A stretch of 64,000 nt of DNA from Haladaptatus cibarius D43 (lineage in GTDB: Archaea; Halobacteriota; Halobacteria; Halobacteriales; Haladaptataceae), in NCBI RefSeq assembly GCF_000710615.1, contig NZ_JDTH01000001.1:620001-684000 (forward strand), in the 5' to 3' direction. This document shows, piece by piece, positions 41,237 to 50,265 of the stretch. A program made the translations under genes and the position numbers. The notes under the pieces are model-generated. The model had not been told where the DNA came from. It saw only the letters and a program-made list of their open reading frames with translations, and made no database searches. The first letter of the stretch is position 1. Each line of letters opens with the position of its first letter.

Positions 41237-43159
41237 TCAGTCGAGGAAGTTGATTTCCGTCCGCTTTTCCTCACGCTCCGCTTCCAGATGCTCGCGGAAC
41301 GATTCCAACGACACGTCCTTCTCTTCGCGCTCTTTGCGGTCACGAACCGAAATCGTGCCTGCCTCTTCCTCGTCACCACCGACTACAATCATGTACGGCA
41401 CGCGGTCGTCGTGGGCCTGCTGAATCTTGCGTCCGACCGTCCACGAGCGGTCTTCGACTTCGACGCGGAAGTCGCCGAGTTCGTTTTTGATGCGGTGGGC
41501 GTAACCGAGGTTGTCGTCGCTGACGGGGAGGATGCGAACCTGTTCGGGCGAGAGCCAGAGCGGGAACTTCCCGTTGAAGTGCTCGATGAGCACCATGAAG
41601 AAGCGCTCGTAGCTTCCGTACAGGGCGCGGTGAATCATCACCGGGCGCTCGCGCTCGTTGTCCTCGGTGACGTACTCCAAGTCGAATCGCTCGGGCATGT
41701 TGAAGTCGAGTTGCACCGTCGGGCCGTCCCAGACGCGCCCAAGGGCGTCCTCGAAGCCGAAGTCGATTTTCGGGCCGTAGAACGCGCCGTCGCCGGGTTC
41801 GATGTCGTAGTCCATCGAGGAGGATTCGAGGACGGATTCGAGTTGTTCCTCCGCGTGCTCCCAGAGTTCGTCGCTTCCGACCGATTTTTCCGGGCGGGTC
41901 GCCAGCGCGACTTCCACGTCCAAATCGAACGTCTCGATGACCTCGAAGATGAGGTCCATGACCTGTCGAATCTCGCGCTCGATTTGGTCGGGGCGAACGA
42001 ACAGGTGGCCGTCGTCGATGGTGAACGACCAGACGCGCGAGAGGCCGGAAAGCTCCCCGCGCTGTTCTTTGCGGTAGACTTTCCCGTTCTCGAAGTACCG
42101 AACCGGCAGGTCGCGGTAACTCCACGTATCTTGGTCGAAGATGGTCGCGTGGCCGGGGCAGTTCATCGGTTTGAGGCCGTACTCCTCATCGTTCACGTCG
42201 AGGAGGAACATGTCGTCAACGTAGTTGTCGTAGTGGCCCGATTTCTTCCACAGTTCGGTGCGGAACAGATGGGGCGTTTCGACTTCGTCGTAGCCTGCCT
42301 CACGGTTCAGTTCGCCCGCGAAGTCGGAGAGTTCCCGCAGAATCGTCTTTCCGCTCGGGTGGTACAGTGGCAGACCCGGCCCAGTCGTCTCGTCAATCGA
42401 GAACAAGTCCATCTCGCGTCCGAGTTTGCGGTGGTCGCGCTCTTCTGCTTCCTCCATGCGCTCCAGATAGTCATGAAGGTCGCCCTCGCTGGCGAACGCG
42501 GTGCCGTACACGCGAGTCAGCGTGTCGTTTTCCTCGTCGCCGCGCCAGTAGGCCGCCGAGGTTTCGAGAATCGTGAAGCCGCCGATTTCGCCCGTCGATT
42601 CGACGTGCGGGCCTTTACAGAGGTCTACGAACTCGCCCTGCTCGTAGAACGAAAGCGGGTCTTCGTCCGCCGCTTCGGTGTCCAAAACGTCCTGTTTGTA
42701 CTCGTTGTCCTCGTACAGGTCGAACGCTTCTTCGCGGGATTTTTCGACGCGCTCGATGTCTAAGTCTTCCTCGATGATGTCGTGTGCCTCGTCTTCGATT
42801 TCCGCGAGGTCGTCGCTGTCGAGTTCGACGCCGGAGATGTCGTAGTAGAATCCCTCGTCCGTCCACGGGCCGATTGCGAGTTTCGCTTCGGGGTGGAGTC
42901 GCTGGAGGGCTTGTGCGAAGACGTGGGACGCGGAGTGACGGAGCACATCAACGTACTCGTCGCTCTGGTCGGTGACGATGACGAGTCGGCAGTCCTCGGA
43001 AAGGGGCGTTGCCTTGTCAACGAGTTCTCCGTCAACGACACCTGCGACCGCGTCCTTGCCGAGTCCGGGGCCGATTTCGTAGGCCACGTCTTCTACGGTT
43101 GACCCGTCCTCCATCTGGAGTTCGGAGCCATCCGGAAGCGTGACGACGATTTCGCTCAT
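41237..43159 (-). CDS. thrS: Threonyl-tRNA synthetase (bacterial type)
   Basis: A 640-residue enzyme with the bacterial order: TGS domain ([21 protein letters not shown]), editing domain with [12 protein letters not shown] (HxxxH) and [10 protein letters not shown], class II catalytic core ([14 protein letters not shown] with zinc-binding Cys, [12 protein letters not shown]) and anticodon-binding end. Haloarchaea commonly have this bacterial type in place of the archaeal one. The start ATG at 43159 ([11 protein letters not shown]) is standard. The upstream 624-bp gap is filled with dispersed repeats. Confidence 0.95.
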   Translation of the reverse strand: MSEIVVTLPDGSELQMEDGSTVEDVAYEIGPGLGKDAVAGVVDGELVDKATPLSEDCRLVIVTDQSDEYVDVLRHSASHVFAQALQRLHPEAKLAIGPWTDEGFYYDISGVELDSDDLAEIEDEAHDIIEEDLDIERVEKSREEAFDLYEDNEYKQDVLDTEAADEDPLSFYEQGEFVDLCKGPHVESTGEIGGFTILETSAAYWRGDEENDTLTRVYGTAFASEGDLHDYLERMEEAEERDHRKLGREMDLFSIDETTGPGLPLYHPSGKTILRELSDFAGELNREAGYDEVETPHLFRTELWKKSGHYDNYVDDMFLLDVNDEEYGLKPMNCPGHATIFDQDTWSYRDLPVRYFENGKVYRKEQRGELSGLSRVWSFTIDDGHLFVRPDQIEREIRQVMDLIFEVIETFDLDVEVALATRPEKSVGSDELWEHAEEQLESVLESSSMDYDIEPGDGAFYGPKIDFGFEDALGRVWDGPTVQLDFNMPERFDLEYVTEDNERERPVMIHRALYGSYERFFMVLIEHFNGKFPLWLSPEQVRILPVSDDNLGYAHRIKNELGDFRVEVEDRSWTVGRKIQQAHDDRVPYMIVVGGDEEEAGTISVRDRKEREEKDVSLESFREHLEAEREEKRTEINFLD

Positions 43160-43318
43160 GGGCGCAGATACGGGACAGGTGCAAGATAAGTGTGTTGAGA
43201 CGGAGGCGAGGACGGAGATTTTCAGGCGTTGGTTTCTTTAGTATTTTTGTGGATTTTTGCGCAGATGCATCCCTGTCGTGAAGCCCGTATTTCGGTGGAT
43301 TTTGTCTGGTTTTGTGCT

Positions 43319-43475
43319 GTCTGCAATTCCCGACTCTACTGAAACCGCCTCCGCACCGATCCGCCCACACACCTCCCCAACCGATTCCTTCCCTCGTTTC
43401 ACTCGGTCAGTCATCCCCCGCGCGGGCAAACCTACGGTTCGCCTTCGCACGCCGTGTGGTTTTTCTCATCTGTAG
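43319..43475 (-). repeat. Dispersed structured repeat, copy 3 (inverted)
   Basis: On the minus strand it reads, in order, CCACACGGCGTGCG, GAATCGGTTGGGGAGG, TGTGTGGGCGG, TGCGGAGGCGGTTTC and AGTCGGGAATTGCAGACAG. It is the most complete match to the 3' part of the family. It lies head to head with copy 2, four bases away, upstream of thrS. The stretch 43160-43318 shows nothing recognisable. Confidence 0.8.
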
Positions 43476-43479
43476 AAAT

Positions 43480-43640
43480 CACACAAACACCATGGCGCGT
43501 GCTTCCACAGGCCCGAGGACTCGTCGTCTGAGGGCCTGTGGTGAAGTCGTGCGAGGGACGAGTGTGCGAACGACTGTGAGCGCACGTGTCGGTTGGAGAG
43601 GCATGTGGGCGGAGACGGTTTCAGTGGAGTCGTGACTACC
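43480..43640 (+). repeat. Dispersed structured repeat, copy 2
   Basis: It starts AACACCATGGCGCGTGC and contains the stem-loop CACAGGCCCGAGGAC with GTCTGAGGGCCTGTG around TCGTC. It continues GAAGTCGTGCGAGGGACGAG, GGTTGGAGAGGCATGTGGGC and GGAGTCGTGACTACC. It is the closest relative of copy 1. After it (43641-43783) lie two imperfect copies of CACGCCCAATCGG and no gene. Confidence 0.8.
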
Positions 43641-43783
43641 TAGCGACAAAAATCACGCAAACCACGCCCAATCGGTCTCAAAAACTGAACTCACGCCAAT
43701 CACGCCCAATCGGACGCAAAATCCCCGCAACGTTCGACTGATTCGGCGGACAATCTGATGCTCGACAAGCCCGTATCACCTCC

Positions 43784-44044
43784 ATGCGACGACTGCCAGC
43801 AAAAGAAGACGAAAGCAAACCGGTGTTCAACGTGGACGACGAAAAGGTCGGTATCGTCACGGAGATCAAAGACGGCACCGCCTACGTTGACCCGCATCCG
43901 AGCCTCCTGACCGAATACAAGATGCTTCTCGGGTGGAAAGACGACTCGAAGGAAATCTACCCGCTTCCGAAAGAGGCAATCGCGGAAATAACGGACAAGG
44001 AGGTTCGTCTGCAAACCCGCGATTCGGAACACGAAGACGACTGA
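43784..44044 (+). CDS. Small PRC-barrel-like protein
   Basis: An 86-residue acidic protein whose middle (DDEKVGIVTEIKDGTAYVDP, then KEIYPLPKEAIAEITDKEV) has the strand pattern of a PRC-barrel domain, a small fold found in RNA-processing and adaptor proteins. The assignment is by pattern. It lies 61 bases before the aspartoacylase-family gene on the same strand. Confidence 0.7.
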   Translation: MRRLPAKEDESKPVFNVDDEKVGIVTEIKDGTAYVDPHPSLLTEYKMLLGWKDDSKEIYPLPKEAIAEITDKEVRLQTRDSEHEDD

Positions 44045-44105
44045 CCACAAACGATGACCGAAATCCACAGTCTCAAGTAGTACCACTGCGTGCCACTCGC
44101 TGTCA

Positions 44106-44870
44106 ATGCACGTCGAAACCGTCGGCGACGGGACGCCGGAACTCGCCGTGGTCGCGTGCCTCCACGGAAATGAACTGTGTGGAAAAACGGCAATCGAGCG
44201 CGTGCTGGCCGAAAACCACGATTTTCGAAGACCGGTTCGGTTCGTCGTGGCCAACGAGGCGGCAATCGAGAAAAACGTCCGCAGCATCGACGAAGACCTG
44301 AATCGTGCCTTTCCGGGCGACTCTGGTGGAAAACCCCACGAATCCAGACTCGCAGCGGAACTCCTTCCGCAAGTCCGCGATTGTTCCGTTCTCGACCTCC
44401 ATTCGACGCGCTCGCATCCCGACCCCTTCGCGTTGGTCGCGCAGGTGAACGAGCGAACGACCAGACTCGCTCGTGCAACAGGTACGCCCCGCGTGGTCGA
44501 TGTCAGCTACATCGCTGGCGGTCTCATCGACTACGTTGATGGAGTGGCAGTCGAATGCGGACTACGGGGAAGCGAGCGAGCAGACCGAAACGCAGAGCGC
44601 GTCCTCCGCAATTTTCTGGGAGAGATGGGCGCAGTCGATACGCTGTCGGACGCGGGCGACCCCGAACTGTATCGGATTTTCGACGTCGTCGAAGGCGGCG
44701 ACTACGAGTTCGTCGGGGAGAACTTCGTCCGCGTGGAAGTGGGCGAGACGTTCGCCAGAAAGAACGGCGAGGAACGCCGCGCAGAACGGGCGTTTTATCC
44801 GGTGTTGATGTCCACGGACGGGTATGAGAATATTCTCGGGTTTCAGGCCGAACGGGTCGGCAAACTCTGA
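44106..44870 (+). CDS. AstE/AspA-family amidohydrolase (succinylglutamate desuccinylase/aspartoacylase)
   Basis: A 254-residue zinc hydrolase of the M14-like deacylase family. HGNE in VVACLHGNELCGKTA supplies the first metal ligands and the LDLHSTRSHP segment the second His; RSIDEDLNRAFPG is another hallmark. The family removes acyl groups from N-acyl amino acids. It converges on dgcA with only 11 bases between. The dgcN-dgcA route yields N-acetyl-L-glutamate, so this enzyme is a good candidate for the final deacetylation (inference). The real substrate may differ. Confidence 0.85.
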   Translation: MHVETVGDGTPELAVVACLHGNELCGKTAIERVLAENHDFRRPVRFVVANEAAIEKNVRSIDEDLNRAFPGDSGGKPHESRLAAELLPQVRDCSVLDLHSTRSHPDPFALVAQVNERTTRLARATGTPRVVDVSYIAGGLIDYVDGVAVECGLRGSERADRNAERVLRNFLGEMGAVDTLSDAGDPELYRIFDVVEGGDYEFVGENFVRVEVGETFARKNGEERRAERAFYPVLMSTDGYENILGFQAERVGKL

Positions 44871-44881
44871 GGGAGAGCTGA

Positions 44882-45919
44882 TTACTGTTTTTGCACGCCG
44901 GTTCCGGGTTGCCCGGTTTCGAGAGAGATGCGGCCATCAGGCATCGGAACGCCCTCGTACTCGTCCTCGGCGAGCAGAAGCGAGCCATCCAAATCCGCGT
45001 AGTCGAGCAGCGGTGCGAGGTGGCACGCCGCCGCAATGCTCGCGTTGCTCTCTATCATACAGCCGAGCATGACTTCCATCCCGTGCGCTTTCGCGGTGTG
45101 AATCATCCGCATTGCCTCCCGAAGCCCACCGCATTTCATTAGTTTCAGATTGGCGATGTCCGCTTGTCCGGCGATTCGCGGAATATCTTCCAGTGTGATA
45201 CAGGATTCGTCCGCCGCAATCGGTAGGGCGGAGCGTTCGCGGACGAATCGCATCCCGTCGGGATTTTCGGCTGGAATCGGTTGTTCGACGAACTCCACGT
45301 CGTACTCCGCGAGTACCTCGATTTTGCGTACTGCTTCTCGGGGACTCCACGCCTGATTCGCATCGACGCGAATCGTCGCGTTGGGAGCCTCGTCTCGAAT
45401 CGCCCCGACGATTTCCCCGTCGCGGTCGGTGCCGACTTTCACTTTCAGCGTGTTGTATCCGGCTTCGACCGCTTCCGCCGTTTTCTCGCGCATGACTTCG
45501 GTCGTGTCGATGCCGATGGTGAACGAGGTTTCGAGCGTGTTCTCCGGGTCGAGTCCCCAGTAGCGATACAGCGGCAGGTCGCCCCGCTTCGCCACGAGGT
45601 CGTGGAGCGCGATGCTCACCGCACAGCGAGCGGCGGGATTTCGATTTACCACTTCCTTCATCTCCCGTTCGATTTGGGCGAGCGCGTGGGGGTCGTCCAC
45701 CGATTCCACGACGTTTAGGAGGTCGGGCATGACGGTCTCCACGGTGTCCGCCGTCTCGCCGTAATGCTTGGAGGGTGCGGCCCCGCCGACGCCGACATTC
45801 CCCTCGTCGTCCTCGATTCGGACGACGACGTTGTCGGCAGTCGTCTGGGTACTCCGGGAAATCGTGAAGGCGTGTTCGAGCGGAAGCGAGAGCCGTTCGT
45901 ATTCGGTCGAGAGGCTCAT
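44882..45919 (-). CDS. dgcA: N-acetyl-D-glutamate racemase / dipeptide-epimerase-family enzyme
   Basis: A 345-residue member of the enolase superfamily, muconate-lactonizing/dipeptide epimerase group. Catalytic lysines lie in LKVKVGTDRDG and in KLMKCGG, metal ligands in RVDANQAW, VEQPIPAEN and ADESC. The pair with the DUF1611 gene defines the DgcN-DgcA route known from marine Proteobacteria and haloarchaea, in which DgcA racemises N-acetyl-D-glutamate. Older annotation would call it L-Ala-D/L-Glu epimerase (YkfB-like), and that activity cannot be excluded. Its start overlaps the dgcN stop by four bases. Confidence 0.88.
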   Translation of the reverse strand: MSLSTEYERLSLPLEHAFTISRSTQTTADNVVVRIEDDEGNVGVGGAAPSKHYGETADTVETVMPDLLNVVESVDDPHALAQIEREMKEVVNRNPAARCAVSIALHDLVAKRGDLPLYRYWGLDPENTLETSFTIGIDTTEVMREKTAEAVEAGYNTLKVKVGTDRDGEIVGAIRDEAPNATIRVDANQAWSPREAVRKIEVLAEYDVEFVEQPIPAENPDGMRFVRERSALPIAADESCITLEDIPRIAGQADIANLKLMKCGGLREAMRMIHTAKAHGMEVMLGCMIESNASIAAACHLAPLLDYADLDGSLLLAEDEYEGVPMPDGRISLETGQPGTGVQKQ

Positions 45920-46929
45920 AGAATCGCCTCCAGCACGTCGTCGGCGTCGAAGCGAACGAGGTCTGTCGCGGGTCTGCCGAGTTCGGATTCGTAGGATTCG
46001 ACCGCATCCCGGGCAGATTCATCTCCCTCGATTCCGGAGGTGTTGAGCGCGCCCGCGACGATTTCGGCCTCTTGAACTGGTCTGGCGAGATTCTCGTACA
46101 GCGAGACGTACTCCTCGATGGACGGGAGCGAGAACGATTCGTAGCTGTGGATGACTTCTTTTCCTGCTTCGTGACAAAGCACGAGTTTGTTGGCCATCGA
46201 CCCGTGGAGAATGCCGCAGGTTACGGCGGAGTAGGCGGGATGGACGATGCTTCCCTGTCCTTCCACGAACAGGTAGTCGTAGTCGTTGCCGCGCTCCAGA
46301 ATCATCTCCTCGACCGCCCCGGCGGTGAAGTCGCTGACCACGCGGTCGATCGGGTTGCCCCAGCCGTCAATCATGATTCCGGTCTGTCCGGTCGGGATGA
46401 ATTCGGCGTTGATTCCGCGCTCTTCCGCCGCTTCGAGCAGTTCGAGCGTCACGGTCATCTTCCCAACCGAGCAGTCGGTGCCGACCGTCAGCACGATTTC
46501 CGCGTCCACTTCGTTCGCAATCCCTTGGCCGACCGTCAGGTCGTCGTGCGGTTTGCGTACGTCCCAAATCTCACAATCGTTCTCTTCCGCAAGTCGGGCG
46601 AACTCCTCGTCGTTTTCGAGGAAGTAGTGGAGTCCGGAAATCACGTCACACCCGCGAGAGAGCGCAGTTCGAATGTCATCGCGCCACGAGTCGTCGAATC
46701 CGCCGCCGATGGGTGCGATGCCGATAATCAGCGCGTCCACGTCGCCAACGTCGTCCATTCCGGCGACGATGGGGGCGTCCTGTACGTCCGGTAAATGGTC
46801 GCTCACGCGCTCGCCGGGTCGGTCGTGGTCGAGAATCGCCTCGACTTCGTAGTCGGCGTAGCGAAGGATTCCGACCGCGGTTTTCGCACGCCCGGGGAAC
46901 TTCTCGTGAGCGAGTATGGCCACCTGCAT
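45916..46929 (-). CDS. dgcN: D-glutamate N-acetyltransferase (DUF1611 family)
   Basis: A 337-residue DUF1611 protein. The Rossmann-like N-terminus starts MQVAILAHEKFPGRAKTAV, the P-loop-like VGTDCSVGKMT lies near residue 150, and FVEGQGSIVHPAYS follows. DgcN acetylates D-glutamate as the first step of its catabolism. The ATG at 46929 is chosen because the frame beyond it is low-complexity and overlaps the thrB gene. The gene is upstream of dgcA in the same transcript. Confidence 0.88.
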   Translation of the reverse strand: MQVAILAHEKFPGRAKTAVGILRYADYEVEAILDHDRPGERVSDHLPDVQDAPIVAGMDDVGDVDALIIGIAPIGGGFDDSWRDDIRTALSRGCDVISGLHYFLENDEEFARLAEENDCEIWDVRKPHDDLTVGQGIANEVDAEIVLTVGTDCSVGKMTVTLELLEAAEERGINAEFIPTGQTGIMIDGWGNPIDRVVSDFTAGAVEEMILERGNDYDYLFVEGQGSIVHPAYSAVTCGILHGSMANKLVLCHEAGKEVIHSYESFSLPSIEEYVSLYENLARPVQEAEIVAGALNTSGIEGDESARDAVESYESELGRPATDLVRFDADDVLEAIL

Positions 46930-47103
46930 GCGTGTGCGGTGGTGGCACGGTAGCTTAAAGCCCTGCCCTAGCGGTAAGGGGATTTCAGCGCGTTGTCGGG
47001 TTTTCGGATGGTGACCGACTCTTAAACGAACCTCCCTTCCACCCCAACACGCAAATCCCAATGCTAGGCGAAGGTTTTTCAACCAGTCTTTTAAACGTAA
47101 GCC

Positions 47104-47979
47104 ATGGTCACTGTGCGGGCACCCGCGACAAGCGCCAACCTCGGAAGCGGCTTCGACGTGTTCGGACTGGCGCTGGAGCGACCCGCAGACGTCGTCCGGG
47201 TCGAGCGCGCCGAGGAGACGACGATTGAAGTAACAGGCGTTGGACAGCAGTACATTCCGGAGAATCCGGCGAAAAATACCGCGGGCGTCGTCGCCGAGGA
47301 ACTTGACGCACCCGCGCACATCGAAATAGACAAAGGGGTTCGTCCATCGTCCGGACTGGGTTCGTCCGCCGCGAGCGCCGCCGCCGCCGCAGTCGCGCTG
47401 AACGAACTCTACGACTGCGGATGCACGCCCACTGAATTGGTTCGCGTTGCCGCGGAGGGCGAGGCCGCCGTTTCCGGCGAAGCCCACGCGGACAACGTCG
47501 CACCCGCAATTCTCGGCGGGTTTACCATCGTTACCGACGAGGACGTGACGCAGGTCGATGCGTCGATTCCAGTCGTCGCCTGTCTCCCAGAAATCGTCGT
47601 TTCGACGCGAGATGCTCGGCAGGTCGTCCCCCAATCCGTCGAAATCGACGAACTCGTGGGAACCGTGGGCGACGCCGCGACGCTCACCGCGGGGATGTTT
47701 CGCGACGACCCCGAACTCGTCGGGAAGGGTCTGCGCAACAACTCCCTCACGGGGGCACGCGAATCGCTCATCAAGGGATTCGACGCGGTGCGGGAGTCCG
47801 CACTTTCCGCGGGTGCGACCGGCGTCGCGGTCAGTGGTGCAGGTCCGAGCGTCCTCGCCGTCTGCCGCGAGGGGGGACAGAGTTCGGTCGCAAGTGCAAT
47901 GCTTGATGCCTTTTTAGACGCGGACGTCGAAGCGCGGGCCTACCCAACGTCGGTCGGCAGCGGTGCGACGATTTTGTGA
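47104..47979 (+). CDS. thrB: Homoserine kinase
   Basis: A 291-residue GHMP kinase that phosphorylates homoserine for threonine synthesis. It starts VTVRAPATSANLGSGFDVFG, the ThrB signature. The ATP loop is GVRPSSGLGSSAASAAAAA, and the C-terminal AVSGAGPSVLAV is GHMP motif 3. The ATG at 47104 is preceded by TTTTAAAC about 12 bases upstream, a possible TATA-like element. Divergent from dgcN. Confidence 0.95.
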   Translation: MVTVRAPATSANLGSGFDVFGLALERPADVVRVERAEETTIEVTGVGQQYIPENPAKNTAGVVAEELDAPAHIEIDKGVRPSSGLGSSAASAAAAAVALNELYDCGCTPTELVRVAAEGEAAVSGEAHADNVAPAILGGFTIVTDEDVTQVDASIPVVACLPEIVVSTRDARQVVPQSVEIDELVGTVGDAATLTAGMFRDDPELVGKGLRNNSLTGARESLIKGFDAVRESALSAGATGVAVSGAGPSVLAVCREGGQSSVASAMLDAFLDADVEARAYPTSVGSGATIL

Positions 47980-48042
47980 TGACCGTACGCTGCCCTTACT
48001 GACAGCGTAACAGCCACGGTGTTCCATCAGAAAGGTGAATAT

Positions 48043-48249
48043 ATGACGGACTCAGACCGTTGCCCTGACTGCGGCGTCACCCTCGAATCGGTCAAATTCG
48101 GGATGAACGACGCGTGGAAACCGCACGTGAAAACGAACGAGCGCAAAGAGGGTTTGCTCGGGTCGCTCGGAATGAACGAATCGAAATCCGTTCGAACGCG
48201 AATGTGCCCCGAATGCGGCCGGTTGTTGTTCCACGCCGAAATCGAGTAG
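48043..48249 (+). CDS. Small zinc-ribbon protein
   Basis: A 68-residue protein with two Cys pairs (RCPDCGVTL near the start and MCPECGRLLF near the end), which should form one zinc ribbon. The middle is basic and flexible (KTNERKEGLLGSL). The ATG at 48043 is preferred to 48019. Such proteins bind nucleic acid or protein partners. It follows thrB by about 60 bases on the same strand. Confidence 0.8.
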   Translation: MTDSDRCPDCGVTLESVKFGMNDAWKPHVKTNERKEGLLGSLGMNESKSVRTRMCPECGRLLFHAEIE

Positions 48250-48259
48250 CCAGCGCGAG

Positions 48260-49147
48260 CTAAATCCGATACAGGCGCGTCGTCCACAGTTCCCGAAACG
48301 CATCTTCCAGTGCATCCTCCGGGTCGCCAGTCGCATCGACCGGTTTCGTCATCCGAGCTTCCTGTCGAAATTCCGGAAGCAGTGTTCGCTGGCCGACGAC
48401 GTACAACGCCTTTGCCTCCCGGTTTTCTATTTCCTCCCGACAGCGTTCCAGATGCTCGTCTATCTGGGCGTCCCGTCTGCGCTCGAATCGTCCTTGTGAA
48501 AACCCGCCTTTCGAGTGGTCGCTTTTCACGTCGCTTTCGAAGCCCGAAACCGACCGCCGTTCGCGCCCGTCATACTCGCCGATGGCGAACAGGTCGGAAC
48601 GAACGAGTGCCAGCGCGAATTTGCCTTCCGGTCGGAACCAGTCGGTTTCGAACTCGAAGCTGTCGCCCCATGCCACGAACGATTCCGGGGGATTCGGCGG
48701 GGCGAGGACGCCACTGACGAGTCCGGCGTCGTCGGTCACGACAACGCCGGGAACCGCACGAGAAACGAGTGGTGCATGGTCATCGAACGACTCCCGAACC
48801 TCTTTGGGAAGGTCGCCATCGACCATGGCCGTCAGCGCGCCTTCCGGTGCCGCCTCGACCGAACTGAGTCGGGAGAGAACCGAATCGAGTCGCTTTCCGC
48901 GAAGGGTTTCGACGCCGCGAAAATCGAGATCGTCGTCGTCGCCCTGTAATCGTTTGACGCGGTCTTCCAGTTCCTCGATTCTGTCTTCGAGGTGGTTGAC
49001 TCGCTCCTCCGCCTGTTGTCGCTCGGTGACCGCTTTCGCTCGGCGCTCTTTTTCTGCGTCCCGTTGTCGTTCGAGATGGTGTTTCTCTTCTTCGAGCGCG
49101 TCGATCCGTTCTTTCAACTCCGCGCGCCCGAGCAACTCGTCCAACAT
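48260..49147 (-). CDS. Vms1/Ankzf1-type release factor (VLRF1 domain)
   Basis: A 295-residue protein: a coiled coil (about residues 7-70, Glu/Arg-rich) and then an eRF1-like VLRF1 domain. The loop corresponding to the catalytic GGQ of release factors reads DHSKGGFSQGRFERRRD. Eukaryotic Vms1 cleaves peptidyl-tRNA on stalled ribosomes. The archaeal form is expected to do the same in ribosome rescue. The C-terminal ankyrin and zinc-finger parts of the eukaryotic protein are absent. It converges on the zinc-ribbon gene. Confidence 0.85.
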   Translation of the reverse strand: MLDELLGRAELKERIDALEEEKHHLERQRDAEKERRAKAVTERQQAEERVNHLEDRIEELEDRVKRLQGDDDDLDFRGVETLRGKRLDSVLSRLSSVEAAPEGALTAMVDGDLPKEVRESFDDHAPLVSRAVPGVVVTDDAGLVSGVLAPPNPPESFVAWGDSFEFETDWFRPEGKFALALVRSDLFAIGEYDGRERRSVSGFESDVKSDHSKGGFSQGRFERRRDAQIDEHLERCREEIENREAKALYVVGQRTLLPEFRQEARMTKPVDATGDPEDALEDAFRELWTTRLYRI

Positions 49148-49206
49148 CGATTCGAAGCGCGTGGGCTACGCTCTTGTAGTTTGGTGTGTCGATGCAGAAG
49201 AAACTG

Positions 49207-49455
49207 CTACAGATTTCCGCAGATTTGGTACCGGTACGGTGAGGAGCGAATCACAGTTACATCGCCGTACTGAGCCTGTCGCCCGAGGACGGTTGCGACT
49301 TCGTGCGCGCTCTCGAACGTTCCAACGTGGTTTTCGTCGTGTTCGCCGTGTTCATCGAGCAGCGTGAGGATTTCACGCGCAGTGAGGGGCTGGTCGGTTC
49401 CGGCATCCGCGATGACCGCCTGAATCCGGTCGAACTCCTGCCCACGAACGTACAT
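49207..49455 (-). CDS. Small winged-helix-like protein
   Basis: An 82-residue protein with helices and a wing-like end: DQPLTAREILTLLDEHGE, then FESAHEVATVLGRQ and a final YGDVTVIRSSPYRYQI. The pattern is that of a small wHTH domain, so it may bind DNA. A perfect 22-bp palindrome sits 34 bases upstream of its start, in a place suited to autoregulation. Confidence 0.75.
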   Translation of the reverse strand: MYVRGQEFDRIQAVIADAGTDQPLTAREILTLLDEHGEHDENHVGTFESAHEVATVLGRQAQYGDVTVIRSSPYRYQICGNL

Positions 49456-49488
49456 ATTTCATACTGGTTATGTATCGACTTTAATCTT

Positions 49489-49510
49489 CAGTCAGACGCG
49501 CGTCTGACTG
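49489..49510. promoter_or_regulatory. Perfect 22-bp palindrome (candidate operator)
   Basis: The sequence is its own reverse complement without any spacer; its half-site is CAGTCAGACGC. On the minus strand it lies 34 bases before the small winged-helix gene, immediately upstream of a GATTAAAG TATA-like run. It also follows the DUF5815-like gene by about 40 bases and could instead end that transcript, but it lacks a T-run. Confidence 0.6.
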
Positions 49511-49552
49511 CCCCCTCTTCGGAGATCGAAATAAATTCCTTGGAGACTGACG

Positions 49553-50086
49553 TTACGCAGGACGGTCGTGCGGTCCGGTGAAATCTCGCTCTTTTCGGTA
49601 CTGGTCTACGAACTCAGCTACGTCGAAGTTGAGCATATCGGCCTCGAACTTGCTCATCGCGTCCTCGTCCTCGGCGTGGCTGACGGCGTGTTCCATCAGT
49701 TCCACGATGAGTTCCACGACGATTTCGTGGAGTCGTCGGGAATCGAAATCGGTGACCCACACCATTCCGTAACCGACCTCGGGGTTTTCCATCATGTCCT
49801 CGGCGACGACCTCGCTCGGGAACTCCTCCAGTACGACACCCATGATGTGCAGGGTTCCGAACTCCCCGGCATCGTCCGTCGTTTCGACGGTTTCGCGGAG
49901 GATGTCCACGAGAAATTCCGGAACGAATCGTGAGGGCGGGTGGATGTCCATTACGACTGCGTGGGAGTCGCCGCAGTCGCAGTCGTACTCGCGCATTCCC
50001 ATGTCGAGTTCGTGGACGGCCACCGACTCGCCACATGGGAGGTCGAGCCTCGCACCCTTGCCTCCCGGTACGCGCGGTTCTGCCAT
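49553..50086 (-). CDS. Haloarchaeal DUF5815-like protein
   Basis: About 177 residues from the ATG at 50086 (MAEPRVPGGKGARLDLPCG). Cys residues lie in DLPCGESV and YDCDCGDSHAVVMDIHPPSRF, so a metal-binding N-terminus is likely. The rest is helical and acidic. The frame is open to 50278 but the extension is Arg/Ser-rich and unsupported. I recall the family as DUF5815, of unknown function. Divergent from a phiH1-repressor-like gene. Confidence 0.78.
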   Translation of the reverse strand: MAEPRVPGGKGARLDLPCGESVAVHELDMGMREYDCDCGDSHAVVMDIHPPSRFVPEFLVDILRETVETTDDAGEFGTLHIMGVVLEEFPSEVVAEDMMENPEVGYGMVWVTDFDSRRLHEIVVELIVELMEHAVSHAEDEDAMSKFEADMLNFDVAEFVDQYRKERDFTGPHDRPA

Positions 50087-50265
50087 AGCCTCCCGTTTGT
50101 CCTTTACGAGTTTAAACGACGTGATTGTCGTTCGTCCTTGCTTTGTTTCCATCCGAACACGTAAACAGACCGTAGAGGTAGCGAACAATATCCCTCGGTT
50201 CGAACGGTGCGGAATATATTGCCATCTTAGCGAACTATTTGATTGTGGAAAAAATACCCCGCACC

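Noticed and set aside
41204-42763. 519-residue open frame opposite thrS
   Set aside because: Antisense shadow of ThrRS with repetitive Val/Glu/Arg content and no start signal.
46930-47634. Upstream extension of dgcN
   Set aside because: It overlaps the thrB gene on the other strand, has no DUF1611 similarity and lies before a canonical start at 46929.
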